From: Marthasterias glacialis
Lineage: Eukaryota > Echinodermata > Asteroidea > Forcipulatida > Asteriidae
Direction: 5' to 3'
NCBI GenBank assembly: GCA_911728455.2
Contig: OU452228.1
Location: forward strand, 5,890,001-5,954,000
Length of the DNA: 64,000 nucleotides
Part shown: one piece after another, positions 20,901 to 33,500 of the stretch
Position numbering within the stretch: the first letter of the stretch is position 1
Layout: each line of letters starts with the position of its first letter
Notes under the pieces: generated by a model
Told to the model about the DNA's origin: nothing
Database searches by the model: none
Seen by the model: only the letters and a program-made list of their open reading frames with translations
Made by a program: the position numbers and the translations under genes

Positions 20901-23756
20901 AGCCCCGCTCCCTGGTGGTTTCAAGGTGGAAGATGGCCCTGGCTGGCCGGGAAAACCAGATTTTCGGATGCAGGACTATGGCAGCTACCTGCAGGTACAA
21001 GAAATTTCTCTCTAGCCCCATTATTTCTGGAGTTATTGGCCGTGGCGCTGCCGACTTCTTTTTTCGGCGTTTTTTTTTGCTGGCTTCGGTCCAGCACACA
21101 CGTATAGGGGCCTTTGCTATTGTTGACATACACACGGCATGGCCGTATGCACTGGACATCCTCGGGGTGTCCTCACTCCGCGGTCCCTGGCATCCTCCCT
21201 GTTTATCCCGCAGCCCCAAGACCGGCATTTCTGGAAAGGCCATGAGCAGGGCTTTCCAACAGTGTCAGACTTTTGACTTTCCCGCCATTACTTTAGGCGA
21301 TAGAGCCGTTGCTAAGTCTTGTTTTCACTCTGTTACAGCTTCGTGTACAAAAGTGCCATTAGACAGGCTTTTGAAGCGCATTCGGAGCAGCCCCGCTCCC
21401 TGGTGGTTTCAAGGTGGAAGATGGCCCTGGCTGGCCGGGAAAACCAGATTTTCGGATGCAGGACTATGGCAGCTACCTGCAGGTACAAGAAATTTCTCTC
21501 TAGCCCCATTATTTCTGGAGTTATTGGCCGTGGCGCTGCCGACTTCTTTTTTCGGCGTTTTTTTTTGCTTGCTTCAGTCCAGCACACACGTATAGGGGCC
21601 TTTGCTATTGTTGACGTACACACAGCATGGCCGTATGCACTGGACATCCTCGGGGTGTCCTCACTCCGCGGTCCTTGGCATCCTCCCTGTTTATCCCGCA
21701 GCCCCAAGACCGGCATTTCTGGAAAGCCCATGAGCAGGGCTTTCCAACAGTGTCAGACTTTTGACTTTCCCGCCATTACTTTGGGAGATAGAGCCGTTGC
21801 TAAGTCTTGTTTTCACTCTGTCACAGCTTCGTGTACAAAAGTGCCATTAGACAGGCTTTTGAAGTGCATTCGGAGCATCCCCGCTCCCTGGTGGTTTCAA
21901 GGTAGAAGATGGCCCTGGCTGGCCGGGAAAACCAGATTTTCGGATGCAGGACTATAGCAGCTACCTGCAGGTACAAGAAATTTCTCTCTAGCCCCATTAT
22001 TTCTGGAGTTATTGGCCGTGGCGCTGCCGACTTCTTTTTTCGGCGTTTTTTTTTGCTGGCTTCGGTCCAGCACACACGTATAGGGGCCTTTGCTATTGTT
22101 GACGTACACACAGCATGGCCTTTTGCACTGGACATCCTCGGGGTGTCCTCACTCCGCGGTCCCTGGCATCCTCTCTGTTTATCCCGCAGCCACAAGACCG
22201 GCATTTCTGGAAAGCCCATAAGCAGGGCTTTCCAACAGTGTCAGACTTTTGACTTTCCCGCCATTACTTTGGGAGATAGAGCCGTTGCTAAGTCTTGTTT
22301 TCACTCTGTTACAGCTTCGTGTACAAAAGTGCCATTAGACAGGCTTTTGAAGCGCATTCGGAGCAGCCCCGCTCCCTGGTGGTTTCAAGGTGGAAGATGG
22401 CCCTTGCTGGCCGGGAAAACCAGATTTTCGGATGCAGGACTATGGCAGCTACCTGCAGGTACAAGAAATTTCTCTCTAGCCCCATTATTTCTGGAGTTAT
22501 TGGCCGTGGCGCTGCCGACTTCTGTTTTCGGCGTTTTTTTTTGCTGGCTTCAGTCCAGCACACACGTATAGGGGCCTTTGCTATTGTTGACGTACACACA
22601 GCATGGCCGTATGCACTGGACATCCTCGGGGTGTCCTCATCCCGCGGTCCTTGGCATCCTCCCTGTTTATTCCGCAGCCCAAAGACCGGCATTTCTGGAA
22701 AGCCCATGAGCAGGGCTTTCCAACAGTGTCAGACTTGTCACTTTCCCGCCATTACTTTGGGAGATAGAGCCGTTGCTAAGTCTTGTTTTCACTCTGTTAC
22801 AGCTTCGTGTACAAAAGTGCCATTAGACAGGCTTTTGAAGCGCATTCGGAGCAGCCCCGCTCCCTGGTGGTTTCAAGGTGGAAGATGGCCCTGGCTGGCC
22901 GTTAAAACCAGATTTTCGGATGCAGGACTATGGCAGCTACCTGCTGGTACAAGAAATTTCTCTCTAGCCCCATTATTTCTGGAGTTATTGGCCGTGGCGC
23001 TGCCAACTTCTTTTTTCGGCGTTTTTTTTTTGCTGGCCTCGGTCCAGCACACACGTAGCGGCCTTTGCTATTGTTGACGTACACACAGCATGGCCTTTTG
23101 CACTGGACATCCTCGGGGTGTCCTCACTCCGCGGTCCCTGGCATCCTCCCTGTTTATCCCGCAGCCCCAAGACCGGCATTTTTGGAAAGCCCATGAGCAG
23201 GGCTTTCCAACAGTGTCAGACTTTTGACTTTCCCGCCATTACTTTGGGAGATAGAGCCGTTGCTAAGTCTTGTTTTCACTCTGTTACAGCTTCGTGTACA
23301 AAAGTGCCATTAGACAGGCTTTTGAAGCGCATTCGGAGCAGCCCTGCTCCCTGGTGGTTTCAAGGTGGAAGATGGCCCTGGCTTTCCGGGAAAACCAGAT
23401 TTTCGGATGCAGGACTATGGCAGCTACCTGCAGGTACAAGAAATTTCTCTCTAGCCCCATTATTTCTGGAGTTCTTGGCCGTGGCGCTGCCGACTTCTTT
23501 TTTCGGCGTTTTTTTTGCTGGCTTCAGTCCAGCACACACGTATAGGGGCCTTTGCTATTGTTGACGTACACACGGCATGGCCGTTTGCCCTGGACATCCT
23601 CGGGGTGTCTTCACTCCGCGGTCCCTGGCATCCTCCCTGTTTATCCCGCAGCCCCAAGACCGGCATTTCTGGAAAGCCCATGAGCAGGGCTTTCCAACAG
23701 TGTCAGACTTGTCACTTTCCCGCCATTACTTTGGGAGATAGAGCCGTTGCTAAGTC
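17902..23756 (+). repeat. Segmental duplication A, copy 1 (units 17902-23270)
   Basis: Units here start at 17902, 18390, 18878, 19365, 19854, 20343, 20831, 21319, 21807, 22295, 22783 and 23270. They match 30585-36438. The shift is 12683 bp for the first unit, 13171 or 13170 bp for 18390-20831, and 12682 bp for 21807-23270. Shared private markers include GCACAGGACATC, GACCGGTATTTC (18781/31952), CACGTTTAGGGG, the 1-bp deletion CTAAGGTTG (about 19360/32531), GATTATCGG, CCCAGGCTGG, GCCATAAGACAGG (20867/34037), GACATACACACGG and GAGCATCCCC. The 21319 unit has no counterpart in copy 2. Private differences here include GGATGAAGG (18038), GTATTCACTGG, CATAAAATTT (20021) and GGAAAGGCCATG (21235). Confidence 0.9.
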
Positions 23757-26700
23757 TTGTTTTCACTCTGTTACAGCTTCGTGTACAAAAGTGCCATTAG
23801 ACAGGCTTTTGAAGCGCATTCGGAGCAGCCCCGCTCCCTGGTGGTTTCAAGGTGGAAGATGGCCCTGGCTGGCCGGGAAAACCAGATTTTCGGATGCAGG
23901 ACTATGGCAGCTTCCTGCAGGTACAAGAAATTTCTCTCTAGCCCCATTATTTCTGGAGTTATTGGCCGTGGCGCTGCCGACTTCTTTTTTCGGCGTTTTT
24001 TTTGCTGGCTTCAGTCCAGCACACACGTATAGGGGCCTTTGCTATTGTTGACGTACACACAGCATGGCCGTATGCACTGGACATCCTCGGGGTGTCCTCA
24101 CTCCGCGGTCCTTGGCATCCTCCCTGTTTATCCCGCAGCCCCAAGACCGGCATTTCTGGAAAGCCCATGAGCAGGGCTTTCCAACAGTGTCAGACTTTTG
24201 ACTTTCCCGCCATTACTTTGGGAGATAGAGCCGTTGCTAAGTCTTGTTTTCACTCTGTTACAGCTTCGTGTACAAAAGTGCCATTAGACAGGCTTTTGAA
24301 GCGCATTCGGAGCAGCCCCGCTCCCTGGTAGTTTCAAGGTGGAAGATGGCCCTGGCTGGCCGGGAAAACCAGATTTTTGGATGCAGGACTATGGCAGCTA
24401 CCTGCAGGTACAAGAAATTTCTCTCTAGCCCCATTATTTCTGGAGTTATTGGCCGTGGCGCTGCCGACTTCTGTTTTCGGCGTTTTTTTTTTGCTGGCTT
24501 CAGTCCAGCACACACGTATAGGGGCCTTTGCTATTGTTGACGTACACACAGCATGGCCGTATGCACTGGACATCCTCGGGGTGTCCTCACTCCGCGGTCC
24601 TTGGTATCCTCCCTGTTTATCCCGCAGCCCCAAGACCGGCATTTCTGGAAAGCCCATGAGCAGGGCTTTCCAACAGTGTCAGACTTGTCACTTTCCCGCC
24701 ATTACTTTGGGAGATAGAGCCGTTGCTAAGTCTTGTTTTCACTCTGTGACAGCTTCGTGTACAAAAGTGCCATTAGACAGGCTTTTGAAGTGCATTCGGA
24801 GCAGCCCTGCTCTCTGGTGGTTTCAAGGTGGAAGATGGCCCTGGCTGGCCGGGAAAACCAGATTTTCGGATGCAGGACTATGGCAGCTACCTGCAGGTAC
24901 AAGAAATTTCTCTCCAGCCCCATTATTTCTGGAGTTATTGGCCGTGGTGCTGCCGACTTCTTTTTTCGGCGTTTTTTTTTTGCTGGCTTCAGTCCAGCAC
25001 ACACGTATAGGGGCCTTTGCTATTGTTGACGTACACACAGCATGGCCGTATGCACTGGACATCCTCGGGGTGTCCTCATCCCGCGGTCCTTGGCATCCTC
25101 CCTGTTTATTCCGCAGCCCAAAGACCGGCATTTCTGGAAAGCCCATGAGCAGGGCTTTCCAACAGTGTCAGACTTGTCACTTTCCCGCCATTACTTTGGG
25201 AGATAGAGCCGTTGCTAAGTCTTGTTTTCACTCTGTTACAGCTTCGTGTACAAAAGTGCCATTAGACAGGCTTTTGAAGCGCATTCGGAGCAGCCCCGCT
25301 CCCTGGTGGTTTCAAGGTGGAAGATGGCCCTGGCTGGCCGTTAAAACCAGATTTTCGGATGCAGGACTATGGCAGCTACCTGCTGGTACAAGAAATTTCT
25401 CTCTAGCCCCATTATTTCTGGAGTTATTGGCCGTGGCGCTGCCAACTTCTTTTTTCGGCGTTTTTTTTTTGCTGGCCTCGGTCCAGCACACACGTAGCGG
25501 CCTTTGCTATTGTTGACGTACACACAGCATGGCCTTTTGCACTGGACATCCTCGGGGTGTCCTCACTCCGCGGTCCCTGGCATCCTCCCTGTTTATCCCG
25601 CAGCCCCAAGACCGGCATTTCTGGAAAGCCCATGAGCAGGGCTTTCCAACAGTGTCAGACCTTTGACTTTCCCGCCATTACTTTGGGAGATAGAGCCGTT
25701 GCTAAGTCTTGTTTTCACTCTGTTACAGCTTCGTGTACAAAAGTGCCATTAGACAGTCTTTTGAAGCGCATTCGGAGCAGCCCTGCTCCCTGGTGGTTTC
25801 AAGGTGGAAGATGGCCCTGGCTTTCTGGGAAAACCAGATTTTCGGATGCAGGACTATGGCAGCTACCTGCAGGTACAAGAAATTTCTCTCTAGCCCCATT
25901 ATTTCTTGAGTTATTGGCCGTGGCGCTGCCGACTTCTTTTTTCGGCGTTTTTTTTGCTGGCTTCAGTCCAGCACACACGTATAGGGGCCTTTGCTATTGT
26001 TGACGTACACACGGCATGGCCGTTTGCCCTGGACATCCTCGGGGTGTCTTCACTCCGCGGTCCCTGGCATCCTCCCTGTTTATCCCGCAGCCCCAAGACT
26101 GGCATTTCTGGAAAGCCCATGAGCAGGGCTTTCCAACAGTGTCAGACTTTTGACTTTCCCGCCATTACTTTTGGAGATAGAGCCGTTGCTAAGTCTTGTT
26201 TTCACTCTGTTACAGCTTCGTGTACAAAAGTGCCATTAGACAGGCTTTTGAAGCACATTCGGAGCAGCCCCGCTCCCTGGTGGTTTCAAGGTGGAAGATG
26301 GCCCTGGCTGGCCGGGAAAACCAGATTTTCGGATGCAGGACTATGGCAGCTACCTGCAGGTACAAGAAATTTCTCTCTAGCCCCATTATTTCTGGAGTAA
26401 TTGGCCCTAGCGCTGCCGACTTCTTCTTTCGGCGTTTTTTTTTGCTGGCTTCAGTCCAGCACACACGTATAGGGGCCTTTGCTATTGTTGACGTACACAC
26501 AGCATGGCCGTATGCACTGGACATCCTCGGGGTGTCCTCACTCCACGGTCCTTGGCATCCTCCCTGTTTATCCCGGAGCCCCAAGACCGGCATTTCTGGA
26601 AAGCCCATGAGCAGGGCTTTCCAACAGTGTCAGACTTTTGACTTTCCCGCCATTACTTTGGGAGATAGAGCCGTTGCTAAGTCTTGTTTTCACTCTGTTA

Positions 26701-27659
26701 CAGCTTCGTGTACAAAAGTGCCATTAGACAGGCTTTTGAAGCGCATTCGGAGCAGCCCCGCTCCCTGGTAGTTTCAAGGTGGAAGATGGCCCTGGCTGGC
26801 CGGGAAAACCAGATTTTCGGATGCAGGACTATGGCAGCTACCTGCAGGTACAAGAAATTTCTCTCTAGCCCCATTATTTCTGGAGTTATTGGCCGTGGCG
26901 CTGCCGACTTCTTTTTTCGGCGTTTTTTTTTGCTGGCTTCAGTCCAGCACACACGTATAGGGGCCTTTGCTATTGTTGACGTACACACAGCATGGCCGTA
27001 TGCACTGGACATCCTCGGGGTGTCCTCACTCCACGGTCCTTGGCATCCTCCCTGTTTATCCCGCAGCCCCAAGACCGGCATTTCTGGAAAGCCCATGAGC
27101 AGGGCTTTCCAACAGTGTCAGACTTTTGACTTTCCCGCCATTACTTTGGGAGATAGAGCCGTTGCTAAGTCTTGTTTTCACTCTGTTACAGCTTCGTGTA
27201 CAAAAGTGCCATTAGACAGGCTTTTGAAGCGCATTCGGAGCAGCCCCGCTCCCTGGTAGTTTCAAGGTGGAAGATGGCCCTGGCTGGCCGGGAAAACCAG
27301 ATTTTCGGATGCAGGACTATGGCAGCTACCTGCAGGTACAAGAAATTTCTCTCTAGCCCCATTATTTCTGGAGTTATTGGCCGTGGCGCTGCCGACTTCT
27401 TTTTTCGGCGTTTTTTTTTGCTGGCTTCAGTCCAGCACACACGTATAGGGGCCTTTGCTATTGTTGACGTACACACAGCATGGCCGTATGCACTGAACAT
27501 CCTCGGGGTGTCTTCACTCCGCGGTCCTTGGCATCCTCCCTGTTTATCCTGCAGGCCCAAGACCGGCATTTCTGGAAAGCCCATGAGCAGGGCTTTCCAA
27601 CAGTGTCAGACTTTTGACTTTCCCGCCATTACTTTGGGAGATAGAGCCGTTGCTAAGTC
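22783..27659 (+). repeat. Segmental duplication B, copy 1 (units 22783-27172)
   Basis: Units 22783, 23270, 23757, 24244, 24733, 25222, 25709, 26196, 26684 and 27172 match 42290-47654. Shifts are 19507, 19504, 19504 and 19505 bp up to 24244, then 19994-19995 bp from 24733 on, because copy 2 has one additional 489-bp unit. Shared private markers include GCCGTTAAAA (22901, 25340), CTGCTGGTAC, GATTTTTGG (24371/43876), CTGTGACAGC, TCTCTCCAGCCCC, CAGACCTTTGAC, AGACTGGCATTT, ATTTGGCCCTAG-type GGCCCTAGCGCTG (26403/46398), TTCTTCTTTCGG and TCCCGGAGCCCC. The first two units also belong to duplication A, so the two duplications overlap. Private to this copy: GACAGTCTTTTG and TTTCTGGGAAAAC (25709 unit). 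Confidence 0.9.
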
Positions 27660-30584
27660 TTGTTTTCACTCTGTCACAGCTTCGTGTACAAAAGTGCCAT
27701 TAGACAGGCTTTTGAAGCGCATTCGGAGCAGCCCCGCTCCCTGGTGGTTTCAAGGTGGAAGATGGCCCTGGCTGGCCGGGAAAAGCAGATTTTCGGATGC
27801 AGGACTATGGCAGCTACCTGCAGGTACAAGAAATTTCTCTCTAGCCCCATTATTTCTGGAGTTATTGGCCGTGGCGCTGCCGACTTCTTTTTTCGGCGTT
27901 TTTTTTTGCTGGCTTCGGTCCAGCACACACGTATAGGGGCCTTTGCTATTGTTGACGTACACACAGCATGGCCTTTTGCACTGGACATCCTCGGGGTGTC
28001 CTCACTCCGCGGTCCCTGGCATCCTCTCTGTTTATCCCGCAGCCCCAAGACCGGCATTTCTGGAAAGCCCATGAGCAGGGCTTTCCAACAGTGTCAGACT
28101 TTTGACTTTCCCGCCATTACTTTGGGAGATAGAGCCGTTGCTAAGTCTTGTTTTCACTCTGTTACAGCTTCGTGTACAAAAGTGCCATTAGACAGGCTTT
28201 TGAAGCGCATTCGGAGCAGCCCCGCTCCCTGGTGGTTTCAAGGTGGAAGATGGCCCTGGCTGGCCGGGAAAACCAGATTTTCGGATGCAGGACTATGGCA
28301 GCTACCTGCAGGTACAAGAAATTTCTCTCTAGCCCCATTATTTCTGGAGTTATTGGCCGTGGCGCTGCCGACTTCTTTTTTCGGCGTTTTTTTTTGCTGG
28401 CTTCAGTCCAGCACACACGTATAGGGGCCTTTGCTATTGTTGACGTACACACAGCATGGCCGTATGCACTGGACATCCTCGGGGTGTCCTCATCCCGCGG
28501 TCCTTGGCATCCTCCCTGTTTATTCCGCAGCCCAAAGACCGGCATTTCTGGAAAGCCCATGAGCATGGCTTTCCAACAGTGTCAGACTTTTGACTTTCTC
28601 GCCATTACTTTGGGAGATAGAGCCGTTGCTAAGTCTTGTTTTCACTCTGTTACAGCTTCGTGTACAAAAGTGCCATTAGACAGGCTTTTGAAGCGCATTC
28701 GGAGCAGCCCCGCTCCCTGGTGGTTTCAAGGTGGAAGATGGCCCTGGCTGGCCGGGAAAACCAGATTTTCGGATGCAGGACTATGGCAGCTACCTGCAGG
28801 TACAAGAAATTTCTCTCTAGCCCCATTATTTCTGGAGTTATTGGCCGTGGCGCTGCCAACTTCTTTTTTCGGCGTTTTTTTTTTGCTGGCTTCGGTCCAG
28901 CACACACGTAGCGGCCTTTGCTATTGTTGACGTACACGCAGCATGGCCTTTTGCACTGGACATCCTCGGGGTGTCCTCACTCCGCGGTCCCTGGCATCCT
29001 CCCTGTTTATCCCGCAGCCCCAAGACCGGCATTTCTGGAAAGCCCATGAGCAGGGCTTTCCAACAGTGTCAGACTTTTGACTTTCCCGCCATTACTTTGG
29101 GAGTTAGAGCCGTTGCTAAGTCTTGTTTTCACTCTGTTACAGCTTCGTGTACAAAAGTGCCATTAGACAGGCTTTTGAAGCGCATTCGGAGCAGCCCCGC
29201 TCCCTGGTGGTTTCAAGGTGGAAGATGGCCCTGGCGTTCCGGGAAAACCAGATTTTCGGATGCAGGACTATGGCAGCTACCTGCAGGTACAAGAAATTTC
29301 TCTCTAGCCCCATTATTTCTGGAGTTATTGGCCGTGGCGCTGCCGACTTCTTTTTTCGGCGTTTTTTTTTGCTGGCTTCGGTCCAGCACACACGTAGCGG
29401 CCTTTGCTATTGTTGACGTACACGCAGCATGGCCTTTTGCACTGGACATCCTCGGGGTGTCCTCACTCCGCGGTCCCTGGCATCCTCCCTGTTTATCCCG
29501 CAGCCCCAAGACCGGCATTTCTGGAAAGCCCATGAGCAGGGCTTTCCAACAGTGTCAGACTTTTGACTTTCCCGCCATTACTTTGGGAGTTAGAGCCGTT
29601 GCTAAGTCTTGTTTTCACTCTGTTACAGCTTCGTGTACAAAAGTGCCATTAGACAGGCTTTTGAAGCGCATTCGGAGCAGCCCCGCTCCCTGGTGGTTTC
29701 AAGGTGGAAGATGGCCCTGGCGTTCCGGGAAAACCAGATTTTCGGATGCAGGACTATGGCAGCTACCTGCAGGTACAAGAAATTTCTCTCTAGCCCCATT
29801 ATTTCTGGAGTTATTGGCCGTGGCGCTGCCGACTTCTTTTTTCGGCGTTTTTTTTTGCTGGCTTCAGTCCAGCACACACGTATAGGGGCCTTTGCTATTG
29901 TTGACTTACACACAGCATGGCCGTATGCACTGGACATCCTCGGGGTGTCCTCACTCCACGGTCCTTGGCATCCTCCCTGTTTATCCCGCAGCCCCAAGAC
30001 CGGCATTTCTGGAAAGCCCATGAGCAGGGCTTTCCAACAGTGTCAGACTTTTGACTTTCCCGCCATTACTTTGGGAGATAGAGCCGTTGCTAAGTCTTGT
30101 TTTCACTCTGTTACAGCTTCGTGTACAAAAGTGCCATTAGACAGGCTTTTGAAGCGCATTCGGAGCAGCCCCGCTCCCTGGTGGTTTCAAGGTGGAAGAT
30201 GGCCCTGGCTGGCCGGGAAAACCAGATTTTCGGATGCAGGACTATGGCAGCTACCTGCAGGTACAAGAAATTTCTCTCTAGCCCCATTATTTCTGGAGTT
30301 ATTGGCCGTGGCGCTGCCGACTTCTTTTTTCGGCGTTTTTTTTGGCTGGCTTCAGTCCAGCACACACGTATAGGGGCCTTTGCTATTGTTGACGTACACA
30401 CAGCATGGCCGTTTGCACTGGACATCCTCGGGGTGTCCTCACTCCGCGGTCCTTGGCATCCTCCCTGTTTATCCCGCAGCCCCAAGACCGGCATTTCTGG
30501 AAAGCCCATGAGCAGGGCTTTCCAACAGTGTCAGACTTGTCACTTTCCCGCCATTACTTTGGGAGATAGAGCCGTTGCTAAGTC
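27660..30584 (+). repeat. Monomers 27660-30097, with a one-monomer duplication (~28.93-29.73 kb)
   Basis: Units start at 27660, 28148, 28636, 29123, 29609 and 30097. Three rare alleles occur twice, 486 bp apart: TACACGCAGCATGG (28934 and 29420), GGGAGTTAGAGCC (29100 and 29586) and GGCGTTCCGGG (29233 and 29719). This shows duplication of a single 486-bp TAGCGG unit by one register step. The 28636 and 29123 units are TAGCGG types. The 29609 unit has GACTTACACAC and CTCCACGG. The 30097 unit has T8 followed by GG and leads into segmental duplication A copy 2. Confidence 0.88.
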
Positions 30585-33500
30585 TTGTTTTCACTCTGTC
30601 ACAGCTTCGTGTACAAAAGTGCCATTAGACAGGCTTTTGAAGCGCATTCGGAGCAGCCCCGCTCCCTGGTGGTTTCAAGGTGGAAGATGGCCCTGGCTTT
30701 CCGGGAAAACCAGATTTTCGGATGCAGGACTATGGCAGCTACCTGCAGGTACAAGAAATTTCTCTCTAGCCCCATTATTTCTGGAGTTATTGGCCGTGGC
30801 GCTGCCGACTTCTTTTTTCGGCGTTTTTTTTTGCTGGCTTCAGTCCAGCACACACGTATAGGGGCCTTTGCTATTGTTGACGTACACACGGCATGGCCGT
30901 ATGCACAGGACATCCTCGGGGTGTCCTCACTCCGCGGTCCCTGGCATCCTCCCTGTTTATCCCGCAGCCCCAAGACCGGCATTTCTGGAAAGCCCATGAG
31001 CAGGGCTTTCCAACAGTGTCAGACTTTTGACTTTCCCGCCATAACTTTGGGAGATAGAGCCGTTGCTAAGTCTTGTTTTCACTCTGTTACAGCTTCGTGT
31101 ACAAAAGTGCCATTAGACAGGCTTTTGAAGCGCATTCGGAGCAGCCCCGCTCCCTGGTGGTTTCAAGGTGGAAGATGGCCCTGGCTGGCCGGGAAAACCA
31201 GATTTTCGGATGCAGGACTATGGCAGCTACCTGCAGGTACAAGAAATTTCTCTCTAGCCCCATTATTTCTGGAGTTATTGGCCGTGGCGCTGCCGACTTC
31301 TTTTTTCGGCGTTTTTTTTTGCTGGCTTCAGTCCAGCACACACGTATAGGGGCCTTTGCTATTGTTGACGTACACACAGCATGGCCGTATGCACTGGACA
31401 TCCTCGGGGTGTCCTCACTCCACGGTCCTTGGCATCCTCCCTGTTTATCCCGCAGCCCCAAGACCGGCATTTCTGGAAAGCCCATGAGCAGGGCTTTCCA
31501 ACAGTGTCAGACTTTTGACTTTCCCGCCATTACTTTGGGAGATAGAGCCGTTGCTAAGTCTTGTTTTCACTCTGTTACAGCTTCGTGTACAAAAGTGCCA
31601 TTAGACAGGCTTTTGAAGCGCATTCGGAGCAGCCCCGCTCCCTGGTGGTTTCAAGGTGGAAGATGGCCCTGGCTGGCCGGGAAAACCAGATTTTCGGATG
31701 CAGGACTATGGCAGCTACCTGCAGGTACAAGAAATTTCTCTCTAGCCCCATTATTTCTGGAGTTATTGGCCGTGGCGCTGCCGACTTCTTTTTTCGGCGT
31801 TTTTTTTGGCTGGCTTCAGTCCAGCACACACGTATAGGGGCCTTTGCTATTGTTGACGTACACACAGCATGGCCGTATGCACTGGACATCCTCGGGGTGT
31901 CCTCACTCCGCGGTCCTTGGCATCCTCCCTGTTTATCCCGCAGCCCCAAGACCGGTATTTCTGGAAAGCCCATGAGCAGGGCTTTCCAACAGTGTCAGAC
32001 TTGTCACTTTCCCGCCATTACTTTGGGAGATAGAGCCGTTGCTAAGTCTTGTTTTCACTCTGTTACAGCTTCGTGTACAAAAGTGCCATTAGACAGGCTT
32101 TTGAAGCGCATTCGGAGCAGCCCCGCTCCCTGGTGGTTTCAAGGTGGAAGATGGCCCTGGCTTTCCGGGAAAACCAGATTTTCGGATGCAGGACTATGGC
32201 AGCTACCTGCAGGTACAAGAAATTTCTCTCTAGCCCCATTATTTCTGGAGTTATTGGCCGTGGCGCTGCCGACTTCTTTTTTCGGCGTTTTTTTTTGCTG
32301 GCTTCAGTCCAGCACACACGTTTAGGGGCCTTTGCTATTGTTGACGTACACACGGCATGGCCGTATGCACTGGACATCCTCGGGGTGTCCTCACTCCGCG
32401 GTCCCTGGCATCCTCCCTGTTTATCCCGCAGCCCCAAGACCGGCATTTCTGGAAAGCCCATGAGCAGGGCTTTCCAACAGTGTCAGACTTTTGACTTTCC
32501 CGCCATTACTTTGGGAGATAGAGTCGTTGCTAAGGTTGTTTTCACTCTGTTACAGCTTCGTGTACAAAAGTGCCATTAGACAGGCTTTTGAAGCGCATTC
32601 GGAGCAGCCCCGCTCCCTGGTGGTTTCAAGGTGGAAGATGGCCCTGGCTGGCCGGGAAAACCAGATTATCGGATGCAGGACTATGGCAGCTACCTGCAGG
32701 TACAAGAAATTTCTCTCTAGCCCCATTATTTCTGGAGTTATTGGCCGTGGCGCTGCCGACTTCTTTTTTCGGCGTTTTTTTTTGCTGGCTTCAGTCCAGC
32801 ACACACGTATAGGGGCCTTTGCTATTGTTGACGTACACACAGCATGGCCGTATGCACTGGACATCCTCGGGGTGTCCTCACTCCACGGTCCTTGGCATCC
32901 TCCCTCTTTATCCCGCAGCCCCAAGACCGGCATTTCTGGAAAGCCCATGAGCAGGGCTTTCCAACAGTGTCAGACTTTTGACTTTCCCGCCATTACTTTG
33001 GGAGATAGAGCCGTTGCTAAGTCTTGTTTTCACTCTGTTACAGCTTCGTGTACAAAAGTGCCATTAGACAGGCTTTTGAAGCGCATTCGGAGCAGCCCCG
33101 CTCCCTGGTGGTTTCAAGGTGGAAGATGGCCCTGGCTGGCCGGAAAAACCAGATTTTCGGATGCAGGACTATGGCAGCTACCTGCAGGTACAAGAAATTT
33201 CTCTCTAGCCCCATTATTTCTGGAGTTATTGGCCGTGGCGCTGCCGACTTCTTTTTTCGGCGTTTTTTTTTTGCTGGCTTCAGTCCAGCACACACGTATA
33301 GGGGCCTTTGCTATTGTTGACGTACACACAGCATGGCCGTATGCACTGGACATCCTCGGGGTGTCCTCACTCCACGGTCCTTGGCATCCTCCCTGTTTAT
33401 CCCGCAGCCCCAAGACCGGCATTTCTGGAAAGCCCATGAGCAGGGCTTTCCAACAGTGTCAGACTTTTGACTTTCCCGCCATTACTTTGGGAGATAGAGC

